Assembly: GCF_000424265.1 (NCBI RefSeq)
Contig: NZ_AUJO01000027.1
Coordinates: 1 to 46,134 of the forward strand
DNA from: Butyrivibrio sp. WCD3002
Lineage (GTDB): Bacteria; Bacillota; Clostridia; Lachnospirales; Lachnospiraceae
DNA length: 46,134 nt
Reading direction: 5' to 3'
Both the position numbers and the translations under genes were made by a program. Position 1 is the stretch's first letter. Every line of letters begins with the position of its first letter. Shown here piece by piece: positions 16,856 through 25,774 of the stretch. The notes beneath the pieces were generated by a model, which saw only the letters and a list, made by a program, of their open reading frames with translations, was not told the DNA's origin and made no database searches.

Positions 16856-17497
16856 TCATCTTATCAGCTTCTCGAAATCAGCCTTGGGATGTTTGCAGAT
16901 AGGGCAAATGAAGTCATCGGGAAGTTCTTCTCCAACCCACTCATAGCCACAGATCCGGCAGCGCCATACTGTCTCACCCTTAGGAGTTGTACCAACTGCT
17001 TCCGGCTTTGGCTTAATATCACTTTGATAATACTCATAGGTGCAGGATGCGGTATCAGATAAAACTGTCATAAATGTGGGCTCACAGATGAAAAGTGTAT
17101 GGGAGCCAAGGTCAACCTCCTGCTCAACCTTAAGAGAGAAATATGCATTTGTGCCACTGGTAATATAGGGCACGCCATTCTCAGCTATGGCATAATTGGA
17201 GGCATCGTAGTCTGCTCCGAACTTATCAGCATCTCTTCCTGACTGGAATCCAAAATGCTTGAACAGATCAAAGCCTGCGTCCTTACTGATGGCAGATACA
17301 TTGCAAACACCGGTATCTTTTATCATGTCATGGGTGAAGTTCGCTTTGTTCACAGCAATAGAAATACGATTAGGTTCTGATGCCACCTGAATAGCGGTGT
17401 TGATAATACAGCCATTTTTCTTATCACCACGCACTGCAGTACAAACAAATAATCCGTAAGATAACTTATACATAGCCTTTATGTTCATTTCTGCCAT
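16856..17497 (-). CDS. Flavin reductase-rubredoxin fusion (Hrb-like)
   Basis: A 213-residue two-domain electron carrier. Residues 1-155 are a flavin reductase-like FMN domain ('MYKLSYGLFVCTA', 'NGCIINTAIQVASEPNRISIAVNK', 'GRDADKFG'). Residues 160-213 are rubredoxin, with iron-binding CRIC and CPIC. High-molecular-weight rubredoxins of this layout pass electrons from NADH to flavodiiron proteins that reduce O2 or NO in anaerobes such as Moorella. The start at 17497 has the strong site AAGGAGGG upstream. A defective duplicate lies at 14890-15465. Confidence 0.88.
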   Translation of the reverse strand: MAEMNIKAMYKLSYGLFVCTAVRGDKKNGCIINTAIQVASEPNRISIAVNKANFTHDMIKDTGVCNVSAISKDAGFDLFKHFGFQSGRDADKFGADYDASNYAIAENGVPYITSGTNAYFSLKVEQEVDLGSHTLFICEPTFMTVLSDTASCTYEYYQSDIKPKPEAVGTTPKGETVWRCRICGYEWVGEELPDDFICPICKHPKADFEKLIR

Positions 17498-17598
17498 TTT
17501 GGAGCCCTCCTTATTAGTTGATTATCTTAATAAGCTTTTCGCCTATTTTTTCTATTATATCATTTAAGGATCATAAATCCTTACGTTAATGGAGAAAT

Positions 17599-18606
17599 CT
17601 ATCTTTTTCCAAGTCGGAATACCCTGAGAAATGCTCCATCAAGATGAAAACGCCTAAGCTTCATATAAATAAATATGGCCCTTGCCACACTACTTCTCTC
17701 TCCTTCAGGTCCTTTAAAAGTAATTAGCCTGTTTCGCTCAATCCCAGGCATCTTGTCATTAAGCCACCTGAACACTTCATCTCTGTAACCGATAAGAGCC
17801 TTAGCATCCGTTCCCTTCGCTGCATATAAGATGTGAAAAATACCTGTCTTTAGCATGAAATACTCAAATTGCTCATCTCTCATCCACTTATCAGCTCCAT
17901 CCATTCTGACCAGTGCATCAAAGAGCGTCAAAATATGGGACTCTTCACTGACAGCCCTATGAACCGTATTGGAAACAGAGCTCTCATTTATCACCCATTG
18001 ATATCCAACATAATCTGTATAGGAAACCTTCTGTGCACGGGAATAACTTAACACATTGAAATATATATCCTCTCCAAGAGGTACCGGTAAAAATCTGATA
18101 TTCTCCCTCTCAATAAAATCCCGTCGATAGATTTTACCCCAAGGAGTAATATTCATAAAACGGCACCACTCGTTATTTGTTAGTTCCACATGCTCTTTGA
18201 CTTCACCTGAAACAATAATATGCTCATAACCCGAAATAACTATGTCACTGCCATCATCCTCGGCAACACCGAGCAGTTTCTCGATATAGTCTTCTTTAAC
18301 CCTATCATCCTGATCCATGAAAACTAGATAGTCCCCGGTAGCCTCTTCTATTCCACGATTACGAGCTCCGCCCTGTCCTGTGTTCTGCTGCCTGATAAGC
18401 CTAAATACTATTCCATCTGTGCCATTTTCATAAACAAAAGAATTAGTATACTCTTCTATAACAATAGCAGAATCATCAGAAGATCCATCATCAATCATAA
18501 TCACTTCCAAATTCTGATAAGTCTGAGATTGTAACTCACGAAAAATGTTCTCTATGTAGTTTTGCCCATTGTAAACTGGTATTATTACTGAAACTATTTT
18601 CCTCAC
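17599..18606 (-). CDS. Glycosyltransferase family 2
   Basis: A 335-residue GT2 enzyme starting at a GTG (18606) with AGGGA upstream. The classic N-terminus 'VSVIIPVYNGQNYIENIFRELQSQTYQNLEVIMIDDGSSDDS' is followed by 'GQGGARNRGIEEATGDYLVFMDQDD', whose DQDD acids bind metal and sugar nucleotide. The C-terminal 100 residues are basic. It is the last gene of the CDP-deoxysugar operon, 74 bp after rfbG, and is a reasonable candidate to transfer the unusual sugar. Confidence 0.88.
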   Translation of the reverse strand: MRKIVSVIIPVYNGQNYIENIFRELQSQTYQNLEVIMIDDGSSDDSAIVIEEYTNSFVYENGTDGIVFRLIRQQNTGQGGARNRGIEEATGDYLVFMDQDDRVKEDYIEKLLGVAEDDGSDIVISGYEHIIVSGEVKEHVELTNNEWCRFMNITPWGKIYRRDFIERENIRFLPVPLGEDIYFNVLSYSRAQKVSYTDYVGYQWVINESSVSNTVHRAVSEESHILTLFDALVRMDGADKWMRDEQFEYFMLKTGIFHILYAAKGTDAKALIGYRDEVFRWLNDKMPGIERNRLITFKGPEGERSSVARAIFIYMKLRRFHLDGAFLRVFRLGKR

Positions 18607-18679
18607 ATTTATCCCTGATCTAATGTTTTGTATTATTCTCAGAAATTATTATAGCGCTGTGATTATCACAGCGCCACAA

Positions 18680-19747
18680 TTATCCAATAAAGCTCTCTAT
18701 CTGTCCCTTTGTAAACTCCATCATATCTTTACCATCATTCCAAGCCTTATACCACTCAACAGTCTCGCGTATAGCATCCTCGACATGCCATACAGGTTCC
18801 CAACCAAAGGTCTCACGAGCCTTAGAGCAGTCAAGCTTAAGGAAGCTTGCTTCGTGAGGAGCATTTGCCTCGGCCATATTTTTCCAGTTTGCAGGCTCTC
18901 CCCAGTACTTAACAAAGAAATCAGCAAGATCACCTGTATTTATACAGTCCTCATCACGGGGACCTATGTTGTAATAGTCTGCGTACTTCTTATCAAAAGC
19001 CTGTTCCATGGCAATCATCAGATATGCTGCAAGTGGCTCAAGTACATGCTGGTAAGGTCTTGTTGAATAGGGATTACGGACAATGATGCTCTCTCCCTTT
19101 ATGGTTGCGCGAACACAATCAGGGACAATTCGGTCATTTGCGAAATCACCACCACCAATTACGTTACCGGCTCTTGCTGTCGAAATGGCAGGTGAAACAT
19201 CCTCAGAGAAAAATGACTTCTTATAAGAATGAGTCACAAGCTCAGAGCAGCTCTTGGAATTTGAATAGGGATCGTAGCCATCAAGCTTCTCATCTTCTTT
19301 AAAACCGTGATTTTCAAGATCATTATTCTCGTACACCTTGTCCGTTGTCACATTCAGAAAACTTACAGCACCGGGATGTTTTCTAAGGCACTCTAATATA
19401 TTCACTGTTCCCATCACATTGGTTTCATATGTATAACGAGGATCCTTGTAGGAATCACGAACAATAGGTTGCGCGGCAAGGTGAAGCACAACATCAGGAT
19501 CAGCTTCCTCATAAGCTTTCTCAAGTGCCTCAAAATCCCTGACATCCCCTATGATAGAATGCATCTGGTCTGACAATCCAAGTATTCCAAAAAGACTGGG
19601 GTCAGTGTTAGGTGCCAGTGAGTATCCATAAACCTCAGCCCCCATCATACTTAGCATCACAGAAAGCCAGCTCCCTTTAAAGCCTGTATGCCCTGTAAGA
19701 AATACTCTCTTACCATTATAAAAATTCTTCATCTTGGCAAAATCCAT
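18680..19747 (-). CDS. rfbG: CDP-glucose 4,6-dehydratase
   Basis: Makes CDP-4-keto-6-deoxyglucose from CDP-glucose. This extended SDR of 355 residues from ATG 19747 is chosen over an in-frame ATG 18 bp upstream because AGAGGA precedes it properly. The NAD motif is 'GHTGFKGSWLSVML', the HLAAQP block follows, and the active site is 'YDPYSNSKS' (YxxxK). 'GGGDFANDRIVPDC' and 'RPYQHVLEPL' are typical of RfbG. It lies between rfbH and a GT2 gene. Confidence 0.95.
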   Translation of the reverse strand: MDFAKMKNFYNGKRVFLTGHTGFKGSWLSVMLSMMGAEVYGYSLAPNTDPSLFGILGLSDQMHSIIGDVRDFEALEKAYEEADPDVVLHLAAQPIVRDSYKDPRYTYETNVMGTVNILECLRKHPGAVSFLNVTTDKVYENNDLENHGFKEDEKLDGYDPYSNSKSCSELVTHSYKKSFFSEDVSPAISTARAGNVIGGGDFANDRIVPDCVRATIKGESIIVRNPYSTRPYQHVLEPLAAYLMIAMEQAFDKKYADYYNIGPRDEDCINTGDLADFFVKYWGEPANWKNMAEANAPHEASFLKLDCSKARETFGWEPVWHVEDAIRETVEWYKAWNDGKDMMEFTKGQIESFIG

Positions 19748-19791
19748 AAAAGTAATTCCTCTCATGATCAGATAATACTGAACGAATCACA

Positions 19792-21126
19792 TCACGAAAC
19801 AGCCTCAAGAATTATCTTTGCCATATATGAAAGCTTCTCATCTGTCATTCCGGGATATACACCAACCCAGAAACTATTAGCCATAATCTTGTCGGTGTTG
19901 GCAAGATCGCCGACTACACGGTAGCCTTCACCTGCCGCACGCATTTCATCAAAGCAAGGATGCTTTGTGAGATTTCCTGCAAAGAGCATTCTTGTCTGTA
20001 TGCCGTGACTCTCTACATAATCAACAACCTTATTTCTGTCAACTCCATCTTTACAAGTCATGATAAAGCCAAACCAACTGGGATCTGAATTTTCCGTAGC
20101 AACAGGAAGTACCAGCTTATCCTCAGCACCGCCCTTAATAAGAAGATCCTTAAGGAACTTAAAGTTATATTTTCTTCTCTCAACAAAACCAGGGAACTTA
20201 TCAAGCTGTGCACAGCCAACAGAAGCCTGAAGGTCTGTAGCCTTAAGGTTATATCCAAAGTGTGAATATACATACTTATGATCATAACCAAGAGGAAGCT
20301 CTCCATACTGCTTGTCAAATCTATGTCCACAAAGATTATCGCAGCCGGAAGGACATACGCAATCACGTCCCCAGTCACGGAATGATCTTGCAATCTTATT
20401 AAGAAGTGCATTATCAGTATAAACAGCTCCACCTTCACCCATTGTCATGTGGTGCGGAGGATAGAAGCTGCTAGTTCCGATATCACCGATTGTACCTGTG
20501 AATTTCCATACACCGTCAATCTCATACTGTGAACCAAGGGCGTCACAGTTATCCTCAACGAGCCACAGATTATGCCTATCGCAGAACTCCTTAACTCCCT
20601 TGAGATCAAACGGATTACCAAGTGTATGTGCTATCATAACAGCCTTGGTTTTATCAGAAAGAGCCTTCTCAAGCTCATTAACATCGATATTGTATCCGGG
20701 AATAGTAACGTCAACGAAAACGGGTACAGCACCATACTGGATGATAGGCGTTACAGTTGTGGGGAATCCTGCTGCCACAGTAATAACCTCGTCACCACGA
20801 TTTACCCTTCTATCTCCAAGAAGCGGTGAAGTTAGTGTCATAAACGCCACAAGGTTAGCTGATGAACCAGAGTTAACAAGTGAACAATACTTAACCCCAA
20901 GATACTTAGCAAGCTTAGCCTCGAACTCATCTGTATATCTTCCTGATGTAAGCCAGAACTCAAGAGCGCTGTCTACAAGGTTAACCATTTCCTTCTCATC
21001 ATATACACGTGATGCGTATGAAATGCGGTCACCCTCTTTAAAATCCTTTTTCTGATTGTGATAATTTCTGGCATAATCTGCTACCAGATCAAGTATCTGT
21101 TTCTTTGCTTCTTCCTGTGCACTCAT
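19792..21126 (-). CDS. rfbH: CDP-4-keto-6-deoxyglucose 3-dehydrase (E1)
   Basis: A PMP and [2Fe-2S] enzyme of the aminotransferase fold that removes the C3 hydroxyl on the way to CDP-3,6-dideoxyhexoses. It has 444 residues. The lysine that anchors PLP in relatives is replaced by histidine in 'FYPPHHMTMGEGG' (H225/H226), the E1 hallmark. Iron-sulfur cysteines match the known spacing C-X-C-X7-C (C256, C258, C266) with C194 upstream. rfbF ends 3 bp before its start. The usual partner E3 reductase is not found in the window. Confidence 0.96.
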   Translation of the reverse strand: MSAQEEAKKQILDLVADYARNYHNQKKDFKEGDRISYASRVYDEKEMVNLVDSALEFWLTSGRYTDEFEAKLAKYLGVKYCSLVNSGSSANLVAFMTLTSPLLGDRRVNRGDEVITVAAGFPTTVTPIIQYGAVPVFVDVTIPGYNIDVNELEKALSDKTKAVMIAHTLGNPFDLKGVKEFCDRHNLWLVEDNCDALGSQYEIDGVWKFTGTIGDIGTSSFYPPHHMTMGEGGAVYTDNALLNKIARSFRDWGRDCVCPSGCDNLCGHRFDKQYGELPLGYDHKYVYSHFGYNLKATDLQASVGCAQLDKFPGFVERRKYNFKFLKDLLIKGGAEDKLVLPVATENSDPSWFGFIMTCKDGVDRNKVVDYVESHGIQTRMLFAGNLTKHPCFDEMRAAGEGYRVVGDLANTDKIMANSFWVGVYPGMTDEKLSYMAKIILEAVS

Positions 21127-21129
21127 AAA

Positions 21130-21897
21130 TTACCACCTCTTCCAGGGTGCCTCTCCGCTCTCCCATAGTTCTTCAAGTCTTACCTTCTCTCTCTGGGTAT
21201 CCATACACTGCCAGAAGCCGGTATGCTTAAATCCCATAAGCTGTCCTTCAGCAGCAAGTCTCCTCATGGGTTCCTGCTCAAGAATCGTTTCATCTCCCTC
21301 AAGATAGTCAAATATTTCGGGATTTAATATCATATACCCGCCGTTAATGAAAGCGCCATCCTTATTATCTTTTTCCCGGAAGGCTGTAATCCTGCCATCA
21401 ATGACATCAAGTACACCCTTTTGCTGTGCAATGCTAACCATTGTAATGGTAGCTATCTTTCCATGACTCTCATGGTATTCTTTAAGCGCATTAAGATTCA
21501 CATCACAGACGCCATCACCATAAGTGAGCATAAAAGGTTCATTCCCTATGTAATCTTTCACTCTCCTTACACGACCGCCTGTCATAGTATCAATGCCGGT
21601 ATCTATAACTGTTACCTTCCACTTCTCAGAATTATTGTTGTGAACTGTCATGTTATTGGTAGACAAATCGAACGAGACATCAGAATTATGTAAGAAATAA
21701 TCCGCAAAATACTCCTTTATTACATACTGCTTATAGCCAGCTAATATAATAAATTCGTCATATCCATATGATGAATAATACTTCATTATATGCCACAAGA
21801 TAGGTTGTTCACCAAGCTCAATCATCGGCTTAGGCTTATACTGTGACTCCTCAGATATTCTTGTTCCATAACCACCTGCTAAGATTACCACTTTCAT
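21130..21897 (-). CDS. rfbF: Glucose-1-phosphate cytidylyltransferase
   Basis: Activates glucose-1-phosphate with CTP to CDP-glucose, the first step to CDP-dideoxysugars. This 255-residue protein is of usual length. The signature 'LAGGYGTRISEESQYKPKPMIELG' contains the GGxGTR loop and catalytic lysine region, with 'TYGDGVCDV' and 'TGFWQCMDTQRE' downstream. It lies upstream of rfbH and rfbG in biosynthetic order, downstream of the ThDP enzyme and SDR genes. Confidence 0.96.
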   Translation of the reverse strand: MKVVILAGGYGTRISEESQYKPKPMIELGEQPILWHIMKYYSSYGYDEFIILAGYKQYVIKEYFADYFLHNSDVSFDLSTNNMTVHNNNSEKWKVTVIDTGIDTMTGGRVRRVKDYIGNEPFMLTYGDGVCDVNLNALKEYHESHGKIATITMVSIAQQKGVLDVIDGRITAFREKDNKDGAFINGGYMILNPEIFDYLEGDETILEQEPMRRLAAEGQLMGFKHTGFWQCMDTQREKVRLEELWESGEAPWKRW

Positions 21898-21951
21898 TGT
21901 GACTTCTCCTATAGATTAATCTGGTTTTTACTAGTACCTCGCCTTATCAAT

Positions 21952-22851
21952 TTAATTACAAAACTCTATCATCTTCCTAATGCCTTCTTCAAACTTGATC
22001 TTCGGTTCAAACCCAACAGCTTCGAATGTCTTACTGGCATCAACCTCTAACCCTTGAAGTTTTCTTCCGTCATCAGAAGCAAATTCTGCCTTGGCGTCAG
22101 GTCCATAAACCTCCATCATCTTCAAAATATATTCTCGTAATGGTCTGGATTTGCTATCTGCAATCGGATATTCCCCTGGTTTTACTTTAATTTTTCCAAG
22201 ACTATAAAATATATCTCCCGCATCAGATTCATACAGATAATTCCATGGCTGGGTTCCGGCAGAAAACTTAACCACCTCACCCCTTCGGAAAGAATCTATA
22301 GCTTTTTTCAGCATTGTCCACTCATTATCATGGGGACCATAAACACTAAATATCCTTCCCCATACATGTTCCATACCCTTTTCTTCACACAGCTTCCTAC
22401 TGAGAATACAGGAAGCATACTTAGCAATTCCATAAGAAATCACCGGTGCAAATCTGGTATTATCATTTATTAGCCCATCAACTATGCCATACTCTGCCTG
22501 GGATCCGGCACCTACAAATCTGCGACACCCAATCCTACTTGCCAGTTCTACAGCATCCAATGTATATCTGATATTCTTCTCATGAATCCTGGCATCATCT
22601 CTTTCTTCTTTACTTGTTCCAGCCCAGGCAAAATGATAAAACACTTCACAATCATCAGGAATACCATCTATATCTGTTAAATTATCCAGTGAACCAACAA
22701 TCGAATGCACATAATCATGTTCCACAAGTCTGCTTTTTCTACTGGTATTCGGTCTGACTATAGCGTACACTTCAGTACCATCCGCAATTGCAGAATCTAT
22801 CAGTGCTGTACCAATCATACTTGTCGCACCTGAAACAACAATCTTTTTCAT
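21952..22851 (-). CDS. NAD(P)-dependent SDR, likely sugar ketone reductase
   Basis: A 299-residue extended SDR: 'VSGATSMIGTALIDSA' (Rossmann loop), 'YHFAWAGTS', 'GAGSQAEYG' and the catalytic 'SYGIAKYA' (YxxxK). It sits between the ThDP enzyme and rfbF. In yersiniose synthesis an SDR-type reductase (YerF) reduces the ketone left after the ThDP enzyme adds its carbon unit; by position this gene is the best candidate for that step. An alternative is direct reduction of the C4 ketone, as in abequose or paratose synthases. Family sure, substrate inferred. Confidence 0.75.
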   Translation of the reverse strand: MKKIVVSGATSMIGTALIDSAIADGTEVYAIVRPNTSRKSRLVEHDYVHSIVGSLDNLTDIDGIPDDCEVFYHFAWAGTSKEERDDARIHEKNIRYTLDAVELASRIGCRRFVGAGSQAEYGIVDGLINDNTRFAPVISYGIAKYASCILSRKLCEEKGMEHVWGRIFSVYGPHDNEWTMLKKAIDSFRRGEVVKFSAGTQPWNYLYESDAGDIFYSLGKIKVKPGEYPIADSKSRPLREYILKMMEVYGPDAKAEFASDDGRKLQGLEVDASKTFEAVGFEPKIKFEEGIRKMIEFCN

Positions 22852-22906
22852 TAAGTACCGCCTTTAAAATACAAACCTGATCACATATCTTCAGCAGACA
22901 TTCTAA

Positions 22907-24691
22907 TTACTTCTCAGCTATCATATTTTCCGCATATTCCTCTCTTGAAAGGAACGGGAACATGTCTGAGTATTCATGCGCCACCAATCTGCCATCCGGC
23001 ATTTTCTCAGATGTAATCCTGGGGATAAGTCTTTGCCATTCCGGTGTCATAACCTCACAGATAACCGGTCCTTTTGTCACGAATACCTGCTTTACTTTCT
23101 CCTCTATCTCATCAACACTTTCTATACGGACAAAAGGCATCTCGTACGCATTTGCTATCTTCTCAAGATCCGGACACCATACGCCTGAATCCGGTCCTTC
23201 TCCTACAAATCTGTCATCCATAAAATTTCGCTGTGTAGTACGAATGAGCAGATATCCGTTGTTATTGAGCACAAATGTTTTTATGGGCATATTGTTGTGA
23301 TGGATAGGCGCAAACTCCTGAATATTCATCTGGAGACTTCCGTCACCTGTAATGATAATCGTCTCATCACCACCATTGGCAACACATGCTCCGATACCTG
23401 CACACCAGTAACCCATTGAAGAAAGTCCTCCGGTTGTAAGGAACTGCTGCCCCTTCTTTACCTTCCATGTTTGGCAAGCCACATGGAAGCATGATCCGGT
23501 ATCTACGAGAATATTAGCGTTATCCGGAGCAAGCTCAGAAAGCTTATCGATAAAGTAATATGAATTAACAGGCTTCTCATCCTTATATTCAGGCTGTACT
23601 ACCGGATACTTTTTCTTCCATGTATTACATTGCTCAACCCACTGTTCATATTCAGGAAGATTAACGCTATTTATCCGCTCTAAAAGAGCCTCAATAAATG
23701 CCTTACAATCTAGCTTCGCCTTCTCCTGTATCTTTACTCCGGGTTTCTTAAGCTCTTCTTCATCAATATCGATAACAATCTTGTATGCATTTTTACCAAA
23801 CTGCTCAGGTGCATGGCCAACAAGCGAAGATGCCAGTCTGCATCCAAGCGAAATTATAACGTCTGCATTCTGAATCCCAAAATTTGCTGAACGTTCGCCA
23901 TAGTTACCTGGTCTTCCTACATAAAACCTGCTATCTGACTCAATCAAATCTATTCCCAAACGTGCTGTAATAACCGGAATCTTTGTTTTCTCAACAAGCT
24001 CTCTGAAAATCTCTCTTGAACCGGAAAGGGACACTCCCTGCCCTGCAAGAAAAACGGGTCTTTTAGCAGACTGCAGCTTTTTAATTGCGGAATCTATCGT
24101 CTTGTCTAAAAGATATCCGTCACTATAATCATCAGGTTCAGGCTTTTTTATCTGCTCATCTAACGAAACTTCTGCTCTCTGTATATCTAATGGAACATCA
24201 ACCCAGACGGGTCCGGGTCTTCCTGTAGTTGCTGCCAGATATGCCGATTCAAGATAATAGGTTAACTTCTTTACATCATCAATAGTGATGAAATATTTTA
24301 CATTTCCTTCCACCAGCGATCTGATATTAATTCCCTGAACACCAAACTGTCGAATATTAGTCTTATCCTCATACTGTACAAATGAGAGATTAGCCTGACC
24401 GGAAATTACTATCATAGGCGCAGAGTCCGTATATCCACCTACAACACCATTAAGAGCATTAACACTTCCGGGGCCTGCAGTTACAAGTGCAATTGCAGGC
24501 TTATTTTTTATTCGTCCATAAGCATCTGCACTCATTGCACATGCCTGTTCATGATGATGACAAATAATTTTGTAATTCTTATTCCTACCTACGGCATCAT
24601 CCAGGTACATAGCCTGTCCACCGGTAACCATAAAAACAGAATCTATACCCTTCCTATTATAGTAATCGAAAATATACTCAGAAACATTCAT
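22907..24691 (-). CDS. Thiamine-diphosphate enzyme, acetolactate synthase/YerE type
   Basis: A 594-residue three-domain ThDP enzyme. The catalytic glutamate lies in 'CHHHEQACAMSADAYGR' near residue 47, and the ThDP-binding motif is GDGSLQMN followed by 'VLNNNGY'. The central domain has 'GRPGNYGERSANFG'. Its place among rfbFGH, an aldolase and an aldehyde dehydrogenase argues against branched-chain amino acid synthesis; no small subunit gene is nearby. YerE of Yersinia, a homologue of this fold, adds an acetyl unit from pyruvate to CDP-4-keto-3,6-dideoxyhexose. The donor here may be pyruvate or a longer 2-oxo acid. AGGAG precedes the start. Confidence 0.82.
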   Translation of the reverse strand: MNVSEYIFDYYNRKGIDSVFMVTGGQAMYLDDAVGRNKNYKIICHHHEQACAMSADAYGRIKNKPAIALVTAGPGSVNALNGVVGGYTDSAPMIVISGQANLSFVQYEDKTNIRQFGVQGINIRSLVEGNVKYFITIDDVKKLTYYLESAYLAATTGRPGPVWVDVPLDIQRAEVSLDEQIKKPEPDDYSDGYLLDKTIDSAIKKLQSAKRPVFLAGQGVSLSGSREIFRELVEKTKIPVITARLGIDLIESDSRFYVGRPGNYGERSANFGIQNADVIISLGCRLASSLVGHAPEQFGKNAYKIVIDIDEEELKKPGVKIQEKAKLDCKAFIEALLERINSVNLPEYEQWVEQCNTWKKKYPVVQPEYKDEKPVNSYYFIDKLSELAPDNANILVDTGSCFHVACQTWKVKKGQQFLTTGGLSSMGYWCAGIGACVANGGDETIIITGDGSLQMNIQEFAPIHHNNMPIKTFVLNNNGYLLIRTTQRNFMDDRFVGEGPDSGVWCPDLEKIANAYEMPFVRIESVDEIEEKVKQVFVTKGPVICEVMTPEWQRLIPRITSEKMPDGRLVAHEYSDMFPFLSREEYAENMIAEK

Positions 24692-24730
24692 TATCGAACT
24701 CTCCTATTGTCCATCAACCCCAAAGAATTA

Positions 24731-25774
24731 CTATGATAACGACTCCAACATATATGATTCTGTGTCAGACTTTATAGGATTAGCCAGTTGCTCCGCAACC
24801 TCCACTATCATATCCTCCTGACCGCCTACTACTTTTCTCTTACCAAGTTCCATCATGATATCTCTCGGATCAACATTAAACTCCTTAGCAGCATTAAGTA
24901 CGTGAATTTTAAAAGCTGAAAAAATACCTGCCATACCACTTACTATACTTATATCTGTAAGAGCTCTGTCTTCAGGCATAATTGGCTTAACGATTTCTTT
25001 ACTTACATCAAAAAGCCTATAAAGATCATGATTAAGTTCATATCCTTCTTTCTGTAACAGCGCTGAAAGGGCTTCAAGCTGTACATTTCCGGCACCGGCA
25101 CCAAAGCCTCTTAACGTACCATCAATTATTGATGCGCCTTCCTTGATAGCTATATATGCATTGGATATTGCTAGTCCCAAATTATTATGAGGGTGGAATC
25201 CAACCTTGATATCAAGGCAATCCGCAAGCGTAGCAATAGTCCGTTTTACCATCTCCGGTGTAGATGCACCAGCACTATCCATCAGGATTACGCCATTTGC
25301 ACCATAGGTTTGCATCTTTTGGGCTTCCTCAAGTATTTTCTCAGTAGAAGCCATGTGATACATCATTAGTATTCCGTAAACTTCTAACCCTTTATTTCTT
25401 ACAAACTCTATGTGCTGTCTTGTTGTATCCGCTTCCGTACAATGACAGCCAATCTTAAAAAGATCAACACCATACTCGATAGCCGGTTCGATGTTATCCT
25501 TGATCGTACCAAATCCGGGTATTAAGTATGCACCAAGCTTCGTATGTTTAAGATTCTCCCTGGCCGTTGTCAACATCTCTTCCTCTGAAAGAAGAGAAAG
25601 TCCTACCTGAAGCGACGATGCACCAAGTCCATTTCCATGACCAACAACAATAGTATACATACCCGCATCATCCATAGCACGGCAATACGATGTTATAGTC
25701 TCTTTTGTAAGTTGATGTTTTATCGCATGTGAACCATCTCGTAACGTTGCATCGAAAAATCTAATTCTACTCAC
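24731..25774 (-). CDS. 4-hydroxy-2-oxovalerate aldolase (DmpG type)
   Basis: A 347-residue HMGL-like TIM-barrel aldolase beginning 'IRFFDATLRDGSHAIKHQLT', with the metal ligand Asp and the catalytic Arg-Asp in 'TLRDGS'. 'GFHPHNNLGLAISN' carries the two metal histidines. DmpG splits 4-hydroxy-2-oxopentanoate to pyruvate and acetaldehyde, reversibly, and passes acetaldehyde through a channel to its partner dehydrogenase. The partner gene overlaps by 4 bp just upstream. The other genes of aromatic meta-cleavage are absent, so the pair is probably recruited for sugar branching. Confidence 0.9.
   Translation of the reverse strand: MSRIRFFDATLRDGSHAIKHQLTKETITSYCRAMDDAGMYTIVVGHGNGLGASSLQVGLSLLSEEEMLTTARENLKHTKLGAYLIPGFGTIKDNIEPAIEYGVDLFKIGCHCTEADTTRQHIEFVRNKGLEVYGILMMYHMASTEKILEEAQKMQTYGANGVILMDSAGASTPEMVKRTIATLADCLDIKVGFHPHNNLGLAISNAYIAIKEGASIIDGTLRGFGAGAGNVQLEALSALLQKEGYELNHDLYRLFDVSKEIVKPIMPEDRALTDISIVSGMAGIFSAFKIHVLNAAKEFNVDPRDIMMELGKRKVVGGQEDMIVEVAEQLANPIKSDTESYMLESLS

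Noticed and set aside
22907..24691. Ordinary acetolactate synthase for valine and isoleucine
   Set aside because: There is no regulatory subunit or ilv gene nearby, and the gene is embedded in a CDP-deoxysugar operon; biosynthetic ALS remains possible but less likely.
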